In this document: piece after piece, positions 1-8,593 of the stretch | How positions within the stretch are numbered: the first letter of the stretch is position 1 | Layout of the letters: each line of letters begins with the position of its first letter | Assembly: GCA_900544445.1 (NCBI GenBank) | Contig: UQVK01000032.1 | Span: forward strand, 1-35,194 | Length of the DNA stretch: 35,194 nt | Origin: an uncultured Lachnospiraceae bacterium | GTDB taxonomy: Bacteria; Bacillota; Clostridia; Lachnospirales; Lachnospiraceae | Direction: 5' to 3' | The notes under the pieces: generated by a model | The model's database searches: none | What the model was told of the DNA's origin: nothing | What the model saw: only the letters and a program-made list of their open reading frames with translations | Translations under genes and position numbers: made by a program

Positions 1-480
1 CTCCAGCTTCTCCCGCAGTCCTTCCTCATCGAACAGCTCGCAGACCTGGAAGCCGATCTTGGCATATTTATCTGAATAAAACGGCGCGATGCCGGATTTG
101 GTGGAGCCGAAGGATTTTCCGCCCAGTCTCTCCTCCTCGTACTGGTCGAACAGGATGTGATAGGGCATCACCACCTGCGCCCGGTCGGACACCAGAATCT
201 TCGGCGCCGGTACGCCTCTGTCCGTGATGGATTTGATCTCGTTCACCAGAATCGGAATATTGAGCGCGACGCCGTTTCCGATAATGCTGGTGGTATGTCC
301 GTAGAATACGCCGGACGGAAGCGTATGCAGCGCGAACTTTCCGTAATCGTTCACGATCGTGTGTCCCGCGTTCGCTCCTCCCTGAAAACGGATGACGATG
401 TCGGCTTCACGGGCAAGCATATCCGTGATCTTACCCTTTCCTTCGTCTCCCCAGTTTGCTCCAACAACCGCTTTTACCAT
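1..480 (-). CDS. purA: Adenylosuccinate synthetase, N-terminal 160 residues (runs off the left edge)
   Basis: Catalyses the GTP-dependent joining of IMP and aspartate to adenylosuccinate, the first AMP-specific step of purine synthesis in the cytosol. The reverse strand from 480 reads MVKAVVGANWGDEGKGKITD, with the GDEGKGK nucleotide/IMP loop at residues 11-17, then the GGANAGHTIV segment near residues 34-43 and a GxTKSGIAPFYSDK segment near residue 136, all typical of PurA. The frame stays open to base 1, so roughly the last 60 percent of the protein lies outside the window. The start is the ATG at 478-480, with an AAGAGG Shine-Dalgarno a few bases upstream contributed by a multi-hairpin element (489-664). 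Its functional partner purB lies 12 kb away on the same strand, with a sugar locus in between. Confidence 0.96.
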   Translation of the reverse strand, partial: MVKAVVGANWGDEGKGKITDMLAREADIVIRFQGGANAGHTIVNDYGKFALHTLPSGVFYGHTTSIIGNGVALNIPILVNEIKSITDRGVPAPKILVSDRAQVVMPYHILFDQYEEERLGGKSFGSTKSGIAPFYSDKYAKIGFQVCELFDEEGLREKLE

Positions 481-488
481 TTTTACCT

Positions 489-664
489 CTTTTCCTGCCG
501 CCACAGGCGGCATCCAAATCATGAGAAATTGCACATCGGTGCAATTTCCAGGATGAAAACGGCAGTTTTCATCCGCCTTTCCTGCCGCTGCAGGCGGCAT
601 TCAAATCGTATGGAATTGCACGTCAGGGCAATTCCCAGGATGAATCCCCCAGGATTTCATCCTG
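489..664 (-). repeat. Multi-hairpin intergenic element A (two full units) in the purA leader
   Basis: Two tandem copies of a three-hairpin unit fill the space before purA. Unit 1 (plus-strand order): P1 TGCCGCC/GGCGGCA at 496-512; P2 AAATTGCAC/GTGCAATTT at 526-547; spacer cca; P3 GGATGAAAAC/GTTTTCATCC at 551-574. Unit 2: P1 TGCCGC/GCGGCA at 583-599; P2 GGAATTGC/GCAATTCC at 612-635; P3 CAGGATGAA/TTCATCCTG at 636-664. The linker between P1 and P2 (about 14 bases containing CAAATC) is shared by both units. On the transcribed minus strand the order is P3-P2-P1, then the AAGAGG ribosome-binding site of purA. The same architecture recurs at 15654, 17610, 18657 and 20163 with different stem sequences. 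Confidence 0.8.
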
Positions 665-669
665 CTTAA

Positions 670-709
670 AAAGCGGGTTTTCTACCCGTCTGTGTAAAAA
701 ACCCGCTTT
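670..709 (-). terminator. Rho-independent terminator of the sugar operon
   Basis: Perfect 12-bp stem AAAGCGGGTTTT / AAAACCCGCTTT (670-681 and 698-709) with a 16-base loop. On the minus strand it is followed by a TTTTT run. It lies downstream of the Gfo/Idh gene (stop at 800) and upstream of the purA leader, so it closes the sugar operon. The remaining bases 710-799 are AT-rich with nothing else recognisable. Confidence 0.85.
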
Positions 710-799
710 CCTGTCTTTTACTTCATGATTATATCCTATCGTACATCATAAGTAAAATCAATATTTATTATATTAAAAATAAGTAAATATTATGTTTAA

Positions 800-1876
800 T
801 CACTCAAAAACCACAGGCATACCGGTAGCAATTGATTCATAACAGCCCACCATCGCTTCAATTGTCTTCCTGTGCCATTCCAAAGTAATTTTAGGTTCCT
901 TTCCATTTATAATGCAATCATAAAATTCGTCCATCATACCAATCCATTCATCAAAGTATGTGTACTGAATCGTATATCTGTTATTTGGTCCTCCGTTAAA
1001 GTACACATTCGGTCCAAAGCAGTCTGCCTGAATAACTCCTTCCGTACCAATAATGGAATAATTCACTTCCATTCTCTTTGGAAAAACTTCCCATCCGGGC
1101 CCTGGCATTGCAATCTTTTCTTCATGTCTGCTCCATGAAGGATCCAGTAAAAATTTACACCCATTCTTCATCCGGCCTGTAACATAAAGAACATCTTCTT
1201 CCGGAATATCTCTGATATTATCTGCCACATCAGCAAATACATATTCATAATCACTCCCGGTAATCCATCTGAGCATGTCAAAAATATGTGGGTGATCGCT
1301 CAATGCACCTCCCCGGAACCGTTGGTCACCCTTCCTCAGAGGGATCCTTTTCCCGTATGAAATTTCCGGTACCCCTTGCCAAGGGAAAGCCCAGACAGGA
1401 GACAAGGTAATATTAGTCGCATTAAAAGAAAGTATTTCCCCAATCGCCCCCTGCCTCACTAACTCCAAAGCTCTCCGAGCAGTCGGATTATAGTGCAGTT
1501 CTAATTCCACCTGGCAAATTACCCCTGCATTTTTTACCATCGCTATCATTTTGTCATACTCTTCCAGGTCAAAAGTAGGGATTTTCATGGAAAGCATATG
1601 TTTTCCGTACTCACAGCACAGCTTCATATCCCTGAAATGATTACTGTTTTCGCTTGCCACAACGACGCCGTCTATTTCGGGATGAGCTATCAGCATCTGT
1701 TCTGTCGATTCATATACCGGTACTTCATATCCAAGCTTTTCAAAATTCTCTGCGATTTTTTTATCCTCGCAGGATACCGCTACCCAATTTATTTTGGCAT
1801 TATCGTTTAATGTTTGATAGTATTTTCGCACATGCGCATGTGTGAGAGACGCAATCGCTACGTTTATCTGTCTCAT
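800..1876 (-). CDS. Gfo/Idh/MocA-family oxidoreductase
   Basis: NAD(P)-dependent sugar or cyclitol dehydrogenase family, 358 residues, cytosolic. The N-terminal Rossmann half begins MRQINVAIASLTHAH; the usual GxGxxG is degenerate (IASLTHAHV). The conserved family lysine falls in GKHMLSMKIP (K98), and the second-domain motif GGALSDHPHIFDMLRW (about 189-203) supplies the Asp/His cluster (D194, H195, H197) usual for the active site. The ATG at 1876 was chosen over an in-frame start 45 bases upstream because GGAGGAAAA sits directly before it and the protein then begins with the Rossmann strand. It is the last gene of the operon; the terminator follows 90 bases on. The degenerate dinucleotide loop makes the cofactor uncertain. 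The substrate is probably a sugar released by the GH20 enzyme or its keto derivative (inference). Confidence 0.88.
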   Translation of the reverse strand: MRQINVAIASLTHAHVRKYYQTLNDNAKINWVAVSCEDKKIAENFEKLGYEVPVYESTEQMLIAHPEIDGVVVASENSNHFRDMKLCCEYGKHMLSMKIPTFDLEEYDKMIAMVKNAGVICQVELELHYNPTARRALELVRQGAIGEILSFNATNITLSPVWAFPWQGVPEISYGKRIPLRKGDQRFRGGALSDHPHIFDMLRWITGSDYEYVFADVADNIRDIPEEDVLYVTGRMKNGCKFLLDPSWSRHEEKIAMPGPGWEVFPKRMEVNYSIIGTEGVIQADCFGPNVYFNGGPNNRYTIQYTYFDEWIGMMDEFYDCIINGKEPKITLEWHRKTIEAMVGCYESIATGMPVVFE

Positions 1877-1925
1877 TTTTCCTCCGTTCCACCGTACTGA
1901 CGGTCTTCCAGTGATCACCATATCA

Positions 1926-2699
1926 TTATATTTCTACATACTCCAGATTTCTTCCTGCCCTTTCAGCTGCCTGGAAAATTCTCTCCAGATGTTCTGCCTG
2001 CTTTAAAAGGCCGGATATCTGAACCGGATCTGCCAATATATCCAAAATAAATCTGATACAGTCAGCCTGCGTATTATCCAAGTCATATAATTCATTGTCA
2101 ATATCTGTATAACGTTCCGTCTTTTCCCCTTTAAATACATAGATTGGATATTGCTGGGTCTGGGTATCTGCCGCCATATCAGACGCAATGCCAGTGCGGG
2201 CTATGATCTCATGAAGAAGAATCGGTTCACTACCGTTTGGAGAAAATCCAAGTTCCATACTGACTTTTATATTTCCATCCATACTCAGTATACAATTGGT
2301 ATACTTATCTCCGGAAAAATCAGCAAAAATGCGATCTACAGACTGTCCCAGCATCCACTCTGCTAAATCCGCCTCATATATAAGGAGGCTGCGCAAAGAG
2401 TCCTGGAATTCCCCTTTGGGAATGACATGATGTATACGCATTGCAACCGGGGTTTCTATCATCCTGTTCTTCAAAAGATTTTTCAGTTCTACATACTTTC
2501 TTTTTTTACGCCAATGAAGCAAAGGAACCGTGTTTTCCACCGAATCGGCAGACAGGGGATAATGGTAAACAAAACTGAATTCCCCTTTATTGCAACTCAA
2601 TATAATTTTTCCAGTCTCAAATCGAACGGTCGAGATATCCGCGACCGAATATTTCTTTGCCATTTCCTTCAAGTAAAGTATAAATCGTTCCTGGTCCAT
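1926..2699 (-). CDS. Unrecognised 257-residue protein, possible partner of the Gfo/Idh enzyme
   Basis: I do not recognise a family with confidence. It has no signal peptide, no membrane segment and no Rossmann glycine loop. Alternating hydrophobic strands (FETGKIILSC, GEFSFVYHYP, NIKVSMELGF) and a C-terminal helix ADCIRFILDILADP resemble the substrate-binding/oligomerisation half of Gfo/Idh proteins, and the next gene 49 bases downstream is a Gfo/Idh oxidoreductase. One reading is a stand-alone accessory subunit lacking the nucleotide-binding half; this is inference from fold-like texture and position. Start is the ATG at 2699, preceded by GGAGAGGAGAA. It sits 47 bases after the second permease in the sugar operon. 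Confidence 0.7.
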   Translation of the reverse strand: MDQERFILYLKEMAKKYSVADISTVRFETGKIILSCNKGEFSFVYHYPLSADSVENTVPLLHWRKKRKYVELKNLLKNRMIETPVAMRIHHVIPKGEFQDSLRSLLIYEADLAEWMLGQSVDRIFADFSGDKYTNCILSMDGNIKVSMELGFSPNGSEPILLHEIIARTGIASDMAADTQTQQYPIYVFKGEKTERYTDIDNELYDLDNTQADCIRFILDILADPVQISGLLKQAEHLERIFQAAERAGRNLEYVEI

Positions 2700-2746
2700 C
2701 TTTGTTCTCCTCTCCGTTTCATTTCCAAATAAAGCATTTCGTTCTT

Positions 2747-3613
2747 CTATTGTTTCACCCCAGACAGAGCCACGCTCTGAACAATGTATTTTTGCAAAAA
2801 CAGATATACAACAATCAATGGCAATGCGCTCAGCACAACTACGACCATACGCGGGCCATAATATACAGCATTCTGACCTGCATTAAAAAAAGCAAGTCCA
2901 ACAGATATCAGTTGCTTTTCCGAAGATCTTATTACAACCATTGGCCAGAGATAAGAGTTCCACTGCGCCACCACCTGCAGAATCGCCAGGGCGGATGCGA
3001 CCGGCTTACACAAAGGAAGAATAATCTGCCGAAATATTCTCCATTCTCCCGCACCGTCTATTTTGGCTGACTCACGAAGAGAATCCGGAATAGTTGCAAT
3101 ATTCTGCCTTGCAAAAAATGTTCCATATACATATGCAAAGCTTCCCACAATCAGAGGATAGTAGGTATCCAACAGGCCAAAAGACCGGTACATCAAATAA
3201 AGAGGAACCATTCTCGATTCAAAGGGAATCATCATCACTGCAAGCATAAGAAAAAAACAAACCTTTTTCCCGACAAACCTGCCTTTTGCAAAAGCATAGC
3301 CGCACATCAGCGCAAAAAAGACTGATATAACAGTATTTACAACGGCTATAAAAGCAGTATTGATAAAATATCTCCGCAAATCAATCATATCCATTGCATA
3401 TTCGTAATTCTGTAACGAAAAGACATGTGGAAGCAAGGAAAAATCCGGTAGATCTGTAACCGCGGTTTTGTCAAACGAAAGGATCAGACACCACCAGAAT
3501 GGAAGCAGAAGAACTCCCAATATAATCAGAAGTACAAAAGTCACAAAAATTTCACTTCTCTTTTTATATACTGTTTTGAAAACCATTTCTTTCGATATAC
3601 GTTTCTTTCCCAT
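2747..3613 (-). CDS. Sugar ABC transporter permease, CUT1 family (MalG/LacG type)
   Basis: Inner-membrane subunit of a carbohydrate importer, 288 residues. About six hydrophobic segments are visible, starting with FVTFVLLIILGVLLLPFWW (residues 23-41). The cytoplasmic EAA loop, the contact for the ATPase, reads ESAKIDGAGEWRIFRQIILP near residues 188-207 and matches the MalG-type consensus. The ATG overlaps the stop of the partner permease by one base (TGATG), so the two are translationally coupled; GGAGGA lies just upstream. As in most CUT1 loci of Gram-positives, no dedicated ATPase is encoded here; a shared MsmX/MsmK-like ATPase elsewhere is expected (family knowledge). Confidence 0.93.
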   Translation of the reverse strand: MGKKRISKEMVFKTVYKKRSEIFVTFVLLIILGVLLLPFWWCLILSFDKTAVTDLPDFSLLPHVFSLQNYEYAMDMIDLRRYFINTAFIAVVNTVISVFFALMCGYAFAKGRFVGKKVCFFLMLAVMMIPFESRMVPLYLMYRSFGLLDTYYPLIVGSFAYVYGTFFARQNIATIPDSLRESAKIDGAGEWRIFRQIILPLCKPVASALAILQVVAQWNSYLWPMVVIRSSEKQLISVGLAFFNAGQNAVYYGPRMVVVVLSALPLIVVYLFLQKYIVQSVALSGVKQ

Positions 3614-4521
3614 CAGTCCTCCTCCTTAAAAAATCCAGAAAGTCTGACGTTGATCAGTGCAAAGATCAGTGTCAAAATGGCAAGAATTACAGATCCTGCT
3701 GAAGACATTCCATATCGGGGAGCTTCAAAGCTGTACTGATAAATATACATAAGCAATGTTTGCAATGTGCCTGACGGACGCCCGGCGCAGGAATTTCCGC
3801 TGAGTATATAAAGATCTGTAAATCTGGCAAAACCGTTAATCATTGTAGTTACTAATAAGAAGGAAAAACAGGATTTCATTTGCGGAATAGTAATATAAAA
3901 CATTTTTTTCAGATTTTTTGCTCCATCTACCGACGCAGCGTCATATATCTCTGTTGGAATTGCCTGCAGGCTTGCCAGGCACATAAGCATATAATATCCT
4001 ATATCCATCCACGTATTTAAAATTGTAACCCCCAAATGGGAATACATGGGATCCGAAATCCATCCTATTGTAATTTCTTTTCCCAAAGCTGCAGAAAGCA
4101 GAATATTTAATAATCCGCCATTGCCTCTTAAAACATACTGAAACACCAGAATAACGCTAACGCCGGTAATAATACTTGGGAGATAAAACAGAACCCGGAA
4201 AAAAGTCTGCTTCTTTGTTCTTCCAAGACTATTTATTGCATTTGCCAAAAGAAAACCCAATGGTATTTTTACAAGGCTGTATAACGCCAGTAACACAGTA
4301 TTCTTTAATGCGTTTAAAAAGCTTGCAGAAGTCAGCAATGTCTCATAATTTTTCAAGCCGATAAATTCATAATCTGTCCCATAGGTCCCCATATTCGTAA
4401 AAGAAAACCGGATTGTCTGCAATGTTGGGACATAGGTAAAAACGATCAGAACAACCAAAGAAACAATAATAAAAGAATACCATGTCAAAGTTGTTTTAAT
4501 TTTTTTCATATTTATGCTCAT
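3613..4521 (-). CDS. Sugar ABC transporter permease, CUT1 family (MalF/UgpA type)
   Basis: Inner-membrane permease, 302 residues, partner of the MalG-type subunit with which it overlaps by one base. The first segment is WYSFIIVSLVVLIVFTYVP (about residues 14-32), and about six membrane spans are recognisable. The EAA loop reads DAASVDGAKNLKKMFYITIP near residues 193-212. Start at 4521 has AAGGGG upstream; an alternative ATG 12 bases in (MKKIK) cannot be excluded. A strong hairpin at 4566-4610 separates it from the binding-protein gene, which may set the usual excess of binding protein over permease. Confidence 0.93.
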   Translation of the reverse strand: MSINMKKIKTTLTWYSFIIVSLVVLIVFTYVPTLQTIRFSFTNMGTYGTDYEFIGLKNYETLLTSASFLNALKNTVLLALYSLVKIPLGFLLANAINSLGRTKKQTFFRVLFYLPSIITGVSVILVFQYVLRGNGGLLNILLSAALGKEITIGWISDPMYSHLGVTILNTWMDIGYYMLMCLASLQAIPTEIYDAASVDGAKNLKKMFYITIPQMKSCFSFLLVTTMINGFARFTDLYILSGNSCAGRPSGTLQTLLMYIYQYSFEAPRYGMSSAGSVILAILTLIFALINVRLSGFFKEED

Positions 4522-4565
4522 ATAATCCCCTTAACCCTGACAAATCGGAGAACAAACAATGAAAA

Positions 4566-4610
4566 ATCCGAAGGAAGGGAAACGGAACATATCCGCTCCT
4601 TCCTTCGGAT
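4566..4610 (-). other. Intercistronic stem-loop between binding protein and permease genes
   Basis: Perfect 13-bp stem ATCCGAAGGAAGG / CCTTCCTTCGGAT (4566-4578 and 4598-4610) with a nested CGGA/TCCG stem in the 19-base loop. No T-run follows on the minus strand, so it is not a canonical terminator. It sits 8 bases past the stop of the solute-binding protein, the classic place for an mRNA-stabilising or partially terminating hairpin. Confidence 0.75.
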
Positions 4611-4618
4611 ACGCTGAT

Positions 4619-6112
4619 TTATCCAATTGTGCTTAAGTATTCATTTACAGAATCCTGCATAAACTGCGCGGCTTCCTCTGCTGTAGCTCTTCCGTTAAGA
4701 ACGTCATCTACAGCCGTAATTGTATTATTTGTTACCGGGCCAAAGCTCACATTGTTAAAATTTTCATTGGTAGCACAGTTGAAATTCTCCGGCATATTAT
4801 CCATAGCATATTTAACAACTTCAAGCGTTCTCTCATCCAGAAGAGTTTCTACAGCCTCTACAGCATTCTTATTATTGGGATAAACCAGCTGATCCACTAC
4901 CCATTGTGTCGCCACTTCGTCTGTCGTCATGAATTTAATGAATTCCCAAACCCATTCCTTTGCGTCGGAATCTTTATACATGGCAATATTTGCATCACCA
5001 TAATAGGGTGCCGGCGCACCTTCATATTCACCTTTTTTAATAACGGGTAGATTATAGGCTACATATCTGTCTTCCAGTCCTGTTGTTTTAATTAAAAGAT
5101 AGTCAGAAACCGGATTATTCGTTGCAATCATAGCCCAGTTATTATTTCCGTCCAGTGTAGAGGATACCGTTCCTCCTTCTTTTGCTTCCGGGCTTTCATA
5201 CTGAGCCAGATCAATCAGTGCCTGAAACGCCTGAATGCTCTCTTCCGAAGTATAATTCACGGTACAATCCTGCATGGTATCTCCATATTGGTATATTTCC
5301 GCGCCGTAAATATATGCCATCAACATATGATTTACCCACAGGTTTGAGCCTCCCGAAAACGGAAGCTGGACTCCATATACTTCTTCTCCAGTTACCGGGT
5401 CGGTTCCTGTCAGACTTGCTGCAATTTCCGTAAATTCTTCAATTGTCCAGCCATCTTCCGGCAATTCTACCCCAAAGTGCTCAAACTTTTCCTTATCAAT
5501 CCATACAACAATCGGGGCTGTATATACAGAAATACCGCTGACTTTCCATACATTGGGGGTCTCTGTCAGCCTCCTGGTCGCCAATGCATAAAGCTGATCC
5601 CGATATTCCGGTTCCGCCTCAAGATAAGGCTCCAGATCTTCTGTAAGATCGGTCATTGTTGCCCCATGCATAATAATGTCTGCGCTTCCGTCCAGGCAGG
5701 CCGTTGTGATTGAACTCTGCCAGTCGCTCCAGGGACATATATTAAAATTCAATTTTACATTTGGATATAACTCATTCCATCTTTCTGCAATTTCTCCATA
5801 TCCCGGTCTGTACAACCCGGTTGCCAGATCTGCCGCCCCATCTTCCCCGTACTCAAACAAACCGGGGCCAACAATATCAAGCGTAATCTCCTGACTCTGA
5901 TCCAGTTCCGTATTTACCTGATACCCTACTCCGGTCACCTGCGCCGTTTCAATATCCAAGGTTTCCACCTGCTCCGCTTTTTCTTCTTCCGTCTCCGCAG
6001 TAGCCGGCACAGAAGCTTCTGCAGAAGTTCCATTTTCCGCGGTTCCGCCACACCCTGTCAGCATGGCCAATGCCGTTGCCACACTCAGTAAGATACTAAC
6101 TGTTTTTTTCAT
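4619..6112 (-). CDS. Extracellular sugar-binding lipoprotein of the CUT1 ABC importer
   Basis: Solute-binding protein, 497 residues. It begins MKKTVSILLSVATALAMLTG followed by the lipobox cysteine (LTGC), so it is a lipid-anchored extracytoplasmic protein. An acidic, Ala/Glu-rich linker follows (residues about 30-55). The body has the family-1 binding protein pattern: ERWNELYPNVKLNF, then W-rich DWQSSITTACLDGSADIIMHG and VWIDKEKFEHFGVELPEDGWT. The chosen ATG at 6112 gives a clean signal peptide and follows AAGGAGGAAA; an in-frame start 30 bases upstream lies in the intergenic gap and is unlikely. The ligand is unknown; the flanking GH20 gene suggests a beta-linked N-acetylhexosamine oligosaccharide (inference). 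Confidence 0.93.
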   Translation of the reverse strand: MKKTVSILLSVATALAMLTGCGGTAENGTSAEASVPATAETEEEKAEQVETLDIETAQVTGVGYQVNTELDQSQEITLDIVGPGLFEYGEDGAADLATGLYRPGYGEIAERWNELYPNVKLNFNICPWSDWQSSITTACLDGSADIIMHGATMTDLTEDLEPYLEAEPEYRDQLYALATRRLTETPNVWKVSGISVYTAPIVVWIDKEKFEHFGVELPEDGWTIEEFTEIAASLTGTDPVTGEEVYGVQLPFSGGSNLWVNHMLMAYIYGAEIYQYGDTMQDCTVNYTSEESIQAFQALIDLAQYESPEAKEGGTVSSTLDGNNNWAMIATNNPVSDYLLIKTTGLEDRYVAYNLPVIKKGEYEGAPAPYYGDANIAMYKDSDAKEWVWEFIKFMTTDEVATQWVVDQLVYPNNKNAVEAVETLLDERTLEVVKYAMDNMPENFNCATNENFNNVSFGPVTNNTITAVDDVLNGRATAEEAAQFMQDSVNEYLSTIG

Positions 6113-6134
6113 GATTGTTTCCTCCTTACACTTT

Positions 6135-7610
6135 TTATTCATCTACTTCTGCCCGAAGCCACCCTGCATTTTCATAACCGGATAAATCCGTCGTCAGTTT
6201 TCTCAAAATCGCTGCCGCTTCCGTCCTCGGAATAACCGGTGCTTTATCCCTTAGCTTTTCTTCCCAAGCCATAGAGGACATGCCCGGCATCAGCGGAATA
6301 CATCCTGGCAGTGTATCCCACGTTGTAAATAAGGTTCCCATTGCCCCCAACTGTTTTGTTGAATTGCATAAGCAATTCATATTTTCCGCGTTGTCCCATG
6401 GACAGAGGATAACATCAAAACCTTTTTCCATAAAATATTTTGATGTAGGCATATCGCCGGATGTTAAATCATATTGCCAATCCGCAAGAATAACCCTTTT
6501 ATCAATCCAGTCCAGCGCATCCGCTGTCTGATGGAGGCGATCTCCATTAGCTACTGTTTTCTCCGGCCAGTCTTTTGAGGAGATCAGCTCATCATGCCAG
6601 ATGATTGGACGCCTTCCTTTCTTGGCCAGATCTTCCGTCAGTCGATTAATATATTCGGCAAGAAGACGCGCCTCATCTTTTCCCTCCGAACATTTCTGGC
6701 ATGTAGCATAAGAATATGCTTCATCAAACCCCAAATGAAAATATTGCCCATTTCCGCATATTTCTATCAATTCTTCCCTCAGTTCCGAAAGAAGCTTCCA
6801 TGTATCAGGATTAGTAATACACCATGTCCAACCATCGGGTTCAAATAAAAGTCCATAACGCGGCGCCTGATCCAGAACCGTATGCCGTCCCATACCTATC
6901 CTGCTTTGCGACGCATGTCCCAGATGATTTATCATTGGGACCACTTCCATTCCGAACGATCTGATCTCACTGACGAGCTCTATGATTGTATCCCTGCTGT
7001 ATGCCCTGTCTTTCCATGCCATCTCCGGACAGCAGCGGTATGGAAACGTTCCCCAAAATTCCAAGATTATATGGGTGAATTTCAGGAATCCGGCCATACG
7101 AACAGCTTTTTTCAGCAAGGACGGTGGTGTTTCAGGAAACACACATAAATGCAGTCCCCGGAAGGCAGTAGCGGCCTTGTCCTTAACAGTCCCTTCTCTT
7201 ATATAAAATAGTTCCTCTCCTTCTTTCAGGCTTTTGGGAATCACCATCTGCAGCAGAGTTGTAAAAGCATAAAACAATGCTTTCTTATCTTCCGCAGAAA
7301 TATAAATATTGTCCGAAGTGATATCTATGGAATATTGCCATCCTTTTTCCAATACACGATTCCGAACATCAGAAAAGGGTTCTTTCCTTTTTAAAACGGC
7401 ATGTACCTCTCCTGCTCGTTTTGTTTTTGACTCAGAAATTTTCAACTGGGATGCCGTACATGTAAACTGATATAACAGCGCCTGTAGACGTTTTGATTCG
7501 TCAATGCTCAAATCCGCATCTGTTTCCATAACTACTTCTGTTCCGAAACAAAAATTTTCCTCCCCATAGTTCAAACTGACCGGATTGGGATATAAATGCT
7601 GCAGATACAT
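6135..7610 (-). CDS. Glycoside hydrolase family 20-like beta-N-acetylhexosaminidase
   Basis: Predicted to release terminal beta-linked GlcNAc or GalNAc by substrate-assisted catalysis. The 491-residue protein has an N-terminal alpha/beta GH20b-like domain (about 1-145) followed by a TIM barrel beginning RGLHLCVFPET (151 on). The catalytic Asp-Glu pair is in FHLGFDEA (D296, E297), where the usual HxGGDE is altered to HLGFDE. Barrel strands such as HIILEFWGTFPYR and MEVVPMINHLGH, and WHDE further on, fit the family. There is no signal peptide, so the enzyme should act in the cytosol on imported sugars. Start ATG at 7610 follows GAGAGGAGGG. The stop is 22 bases before the binding-protein ATG. 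The Gly-to-Phe change next to the catalytic pair hints at a subfamily with altered specificity. Confidence 0.85.
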   Translation of the reverse strand: MYLQHLYPNPVSLNYGEENFCFGTEVVMETDADLSIDESKRLQALLYQFTCTASQLKISESKTKRAGEVHAVLKRKEPFSDVRNRVLEKGWQYSIDITSDNIYISAEDKKALFYAFTTLLQMVIPKSLKEGEELFYIREGTVKDKAATAFRGLHLCVFPETPPSLLKKAVRMAGFLKFTHIILEFWGTFPYRCCPEMAWKDRAYSRDTIIELVSEIRSFGMEVVPMINHLGHASQSRIGMGRHTVLDQAPRYGLLFEPDGWTWCITNPDTWKLLSELREELIEICGNGQYFHLGFDEAYSYATCQKCSEGKDEARLLAEYINRLTEDLAKKGRRPIIWHDELISSKDWPEKTVANGDRLHQTADALDWIDKRVILADWQYDLTSGDMPTSKYFMEKGFDVILCPWDNAENMNCLCNSTKQLGAMGTLFTTWDTLPGCIPLMPGMSSMAWEEKLRDKAPVIPRTEAAAILRKLTTDLSGYENAGWLRAEVDE

Positions 7611-7659
7611 ATTGTCCCTCCTCTCAAAATTTTTACTTTCCTCGTTTCTTTCCTTTTTT

Positions 7660-8580
7660 TCATATCATCAGCCCTATAACTTCCTCTTTCTGCGGAATAC
7701 TGCCTGCTACTCCTTTTCTTGTCACACTGATTCCGGCGGCCGTTACTGCCGCTATCACCGCCCGTTCCAAACCTTCTCCGGAAGCCAATGCCGCTGTCAT
7801 AACTCCATTGAACACATCTCCTGCTCCTGTTGTATCAACTACCTGTCCTGCTGAATATGCCTCTATTTTTTTGCAAATTCTGTCATTTACTATCAGTACG
7901 CCGTTTGCCCCCATCGTAATAATCAGATTTTTGATTCCGTTATTTTGCACAAATATTTTCCATTCTTCATCTGTTATCGGATCATTGCCCGTAATTCCGG
8001 CCAGAATTTTGGCTTCACCAGCATTAGGGGTAATCGCATAGCAACGTGACAGAAACTCCAAGGGGAGATTTCTAGCGGGAGCAGGATTCAAAATCACCTT
8101 AACTTCTTTTTGCTCTGCCAGCGTAATTGCTGTTTCAAGGCACTCGACAGGCAGTTCATTCTGCAAGAGAAGGTAACTACAGTCCTGCAACGCCCGTAAT
8201 ATACAGGGCTGCAGCAGATCACCGCCTGACATGTTTCCCGCCGCACCCGAAAAAACTTCAACCACATTTTCCCCATCCTTCGCCGTAGTAACAGTGGCAA
8301 ATGCTGTAGATATATCCTTTTCTATCAGACAGGTCTTAACTCCTTCCTGCTTCAGCGCATCTCTACAGGCCCTTCCGTTTTCGTCTTTTCCCACAGCGCT
8401 GATCAATATTGTCTCAATCCCCATCCTTGCACATGCCACGGCCTGATTATGGCCCTTCCCGCCCGCTTCAAAAAAAAGGTCTTTACAGGCCACCGTTTCA
8501 CCCGGCTTTGGCAGCTGTTCTGTTCTGAAAAATGCCGATTGTCCTGTTAACCCAATAACAGTCACTTTTTCTTTACTCAT
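7660..8580 (-). CDS. PfkB-family carbohydrate kinase (ribokinase-like)
   Basis: ATP-dependent sugar kinase, 306 residues, cytosolic. The N-terminal substrate motif GGKGHNQAVACARMG (from residue 40) is the ribokinase-type PfkB signature 1. The C-terminal signature DTTGAGDVFNG (249-259) carries the catalytic Asp255 and the anion hole. An ILNPAPAR segment at about 163-170 is also shared with ribokinases; the usual TPNExE reads TPNAGEA. It lies between the SIS-domain gene (13-base gap) and the GH20 gene, so it probably phosphorylates the monosaccharide released from the imported glycan, or a derivative of it. It could be annotated rbsK by similarity, but context argues against ribose as the main substrate. 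Confidence 0.9.
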   Translation of the reverse strand: MSKEKVTVIGLTGQSAFFRTEQLPKPGETVACKDLFFEAGGKGHNQAVACARMGIETILISAVGKDENGRACRDALKQEGVKTCLIEKDISTAFATVTTAKDGENVVEVFSGAAGNMSGGDLLQPCILRALQDCSYLLLQNELPVECLETAITLAEQKEVKVILNPAPARNLPLEFLSRCYAITPNAGEAKILAGITGNDPITDEEWKIFVQNNGIKNLIITMGANGVLIVNDRICKKIEAYSAGQVVDTTGAGDVFNGVMTAALASGEGLERAVIAAVTAAGISVTRKGVAGSIPQKEEVIGLMI

Positions 8581-8593
8581 ATTTTTCGTTTAC

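Noticed and set aside
157..669. Plus-strand 170-codon open frame over the purA 5' region
   Set aside because: It overlaps the clear PurA N-terminus on the other strand and then runs through the hairpin repeats; its translation has no family resemblance.
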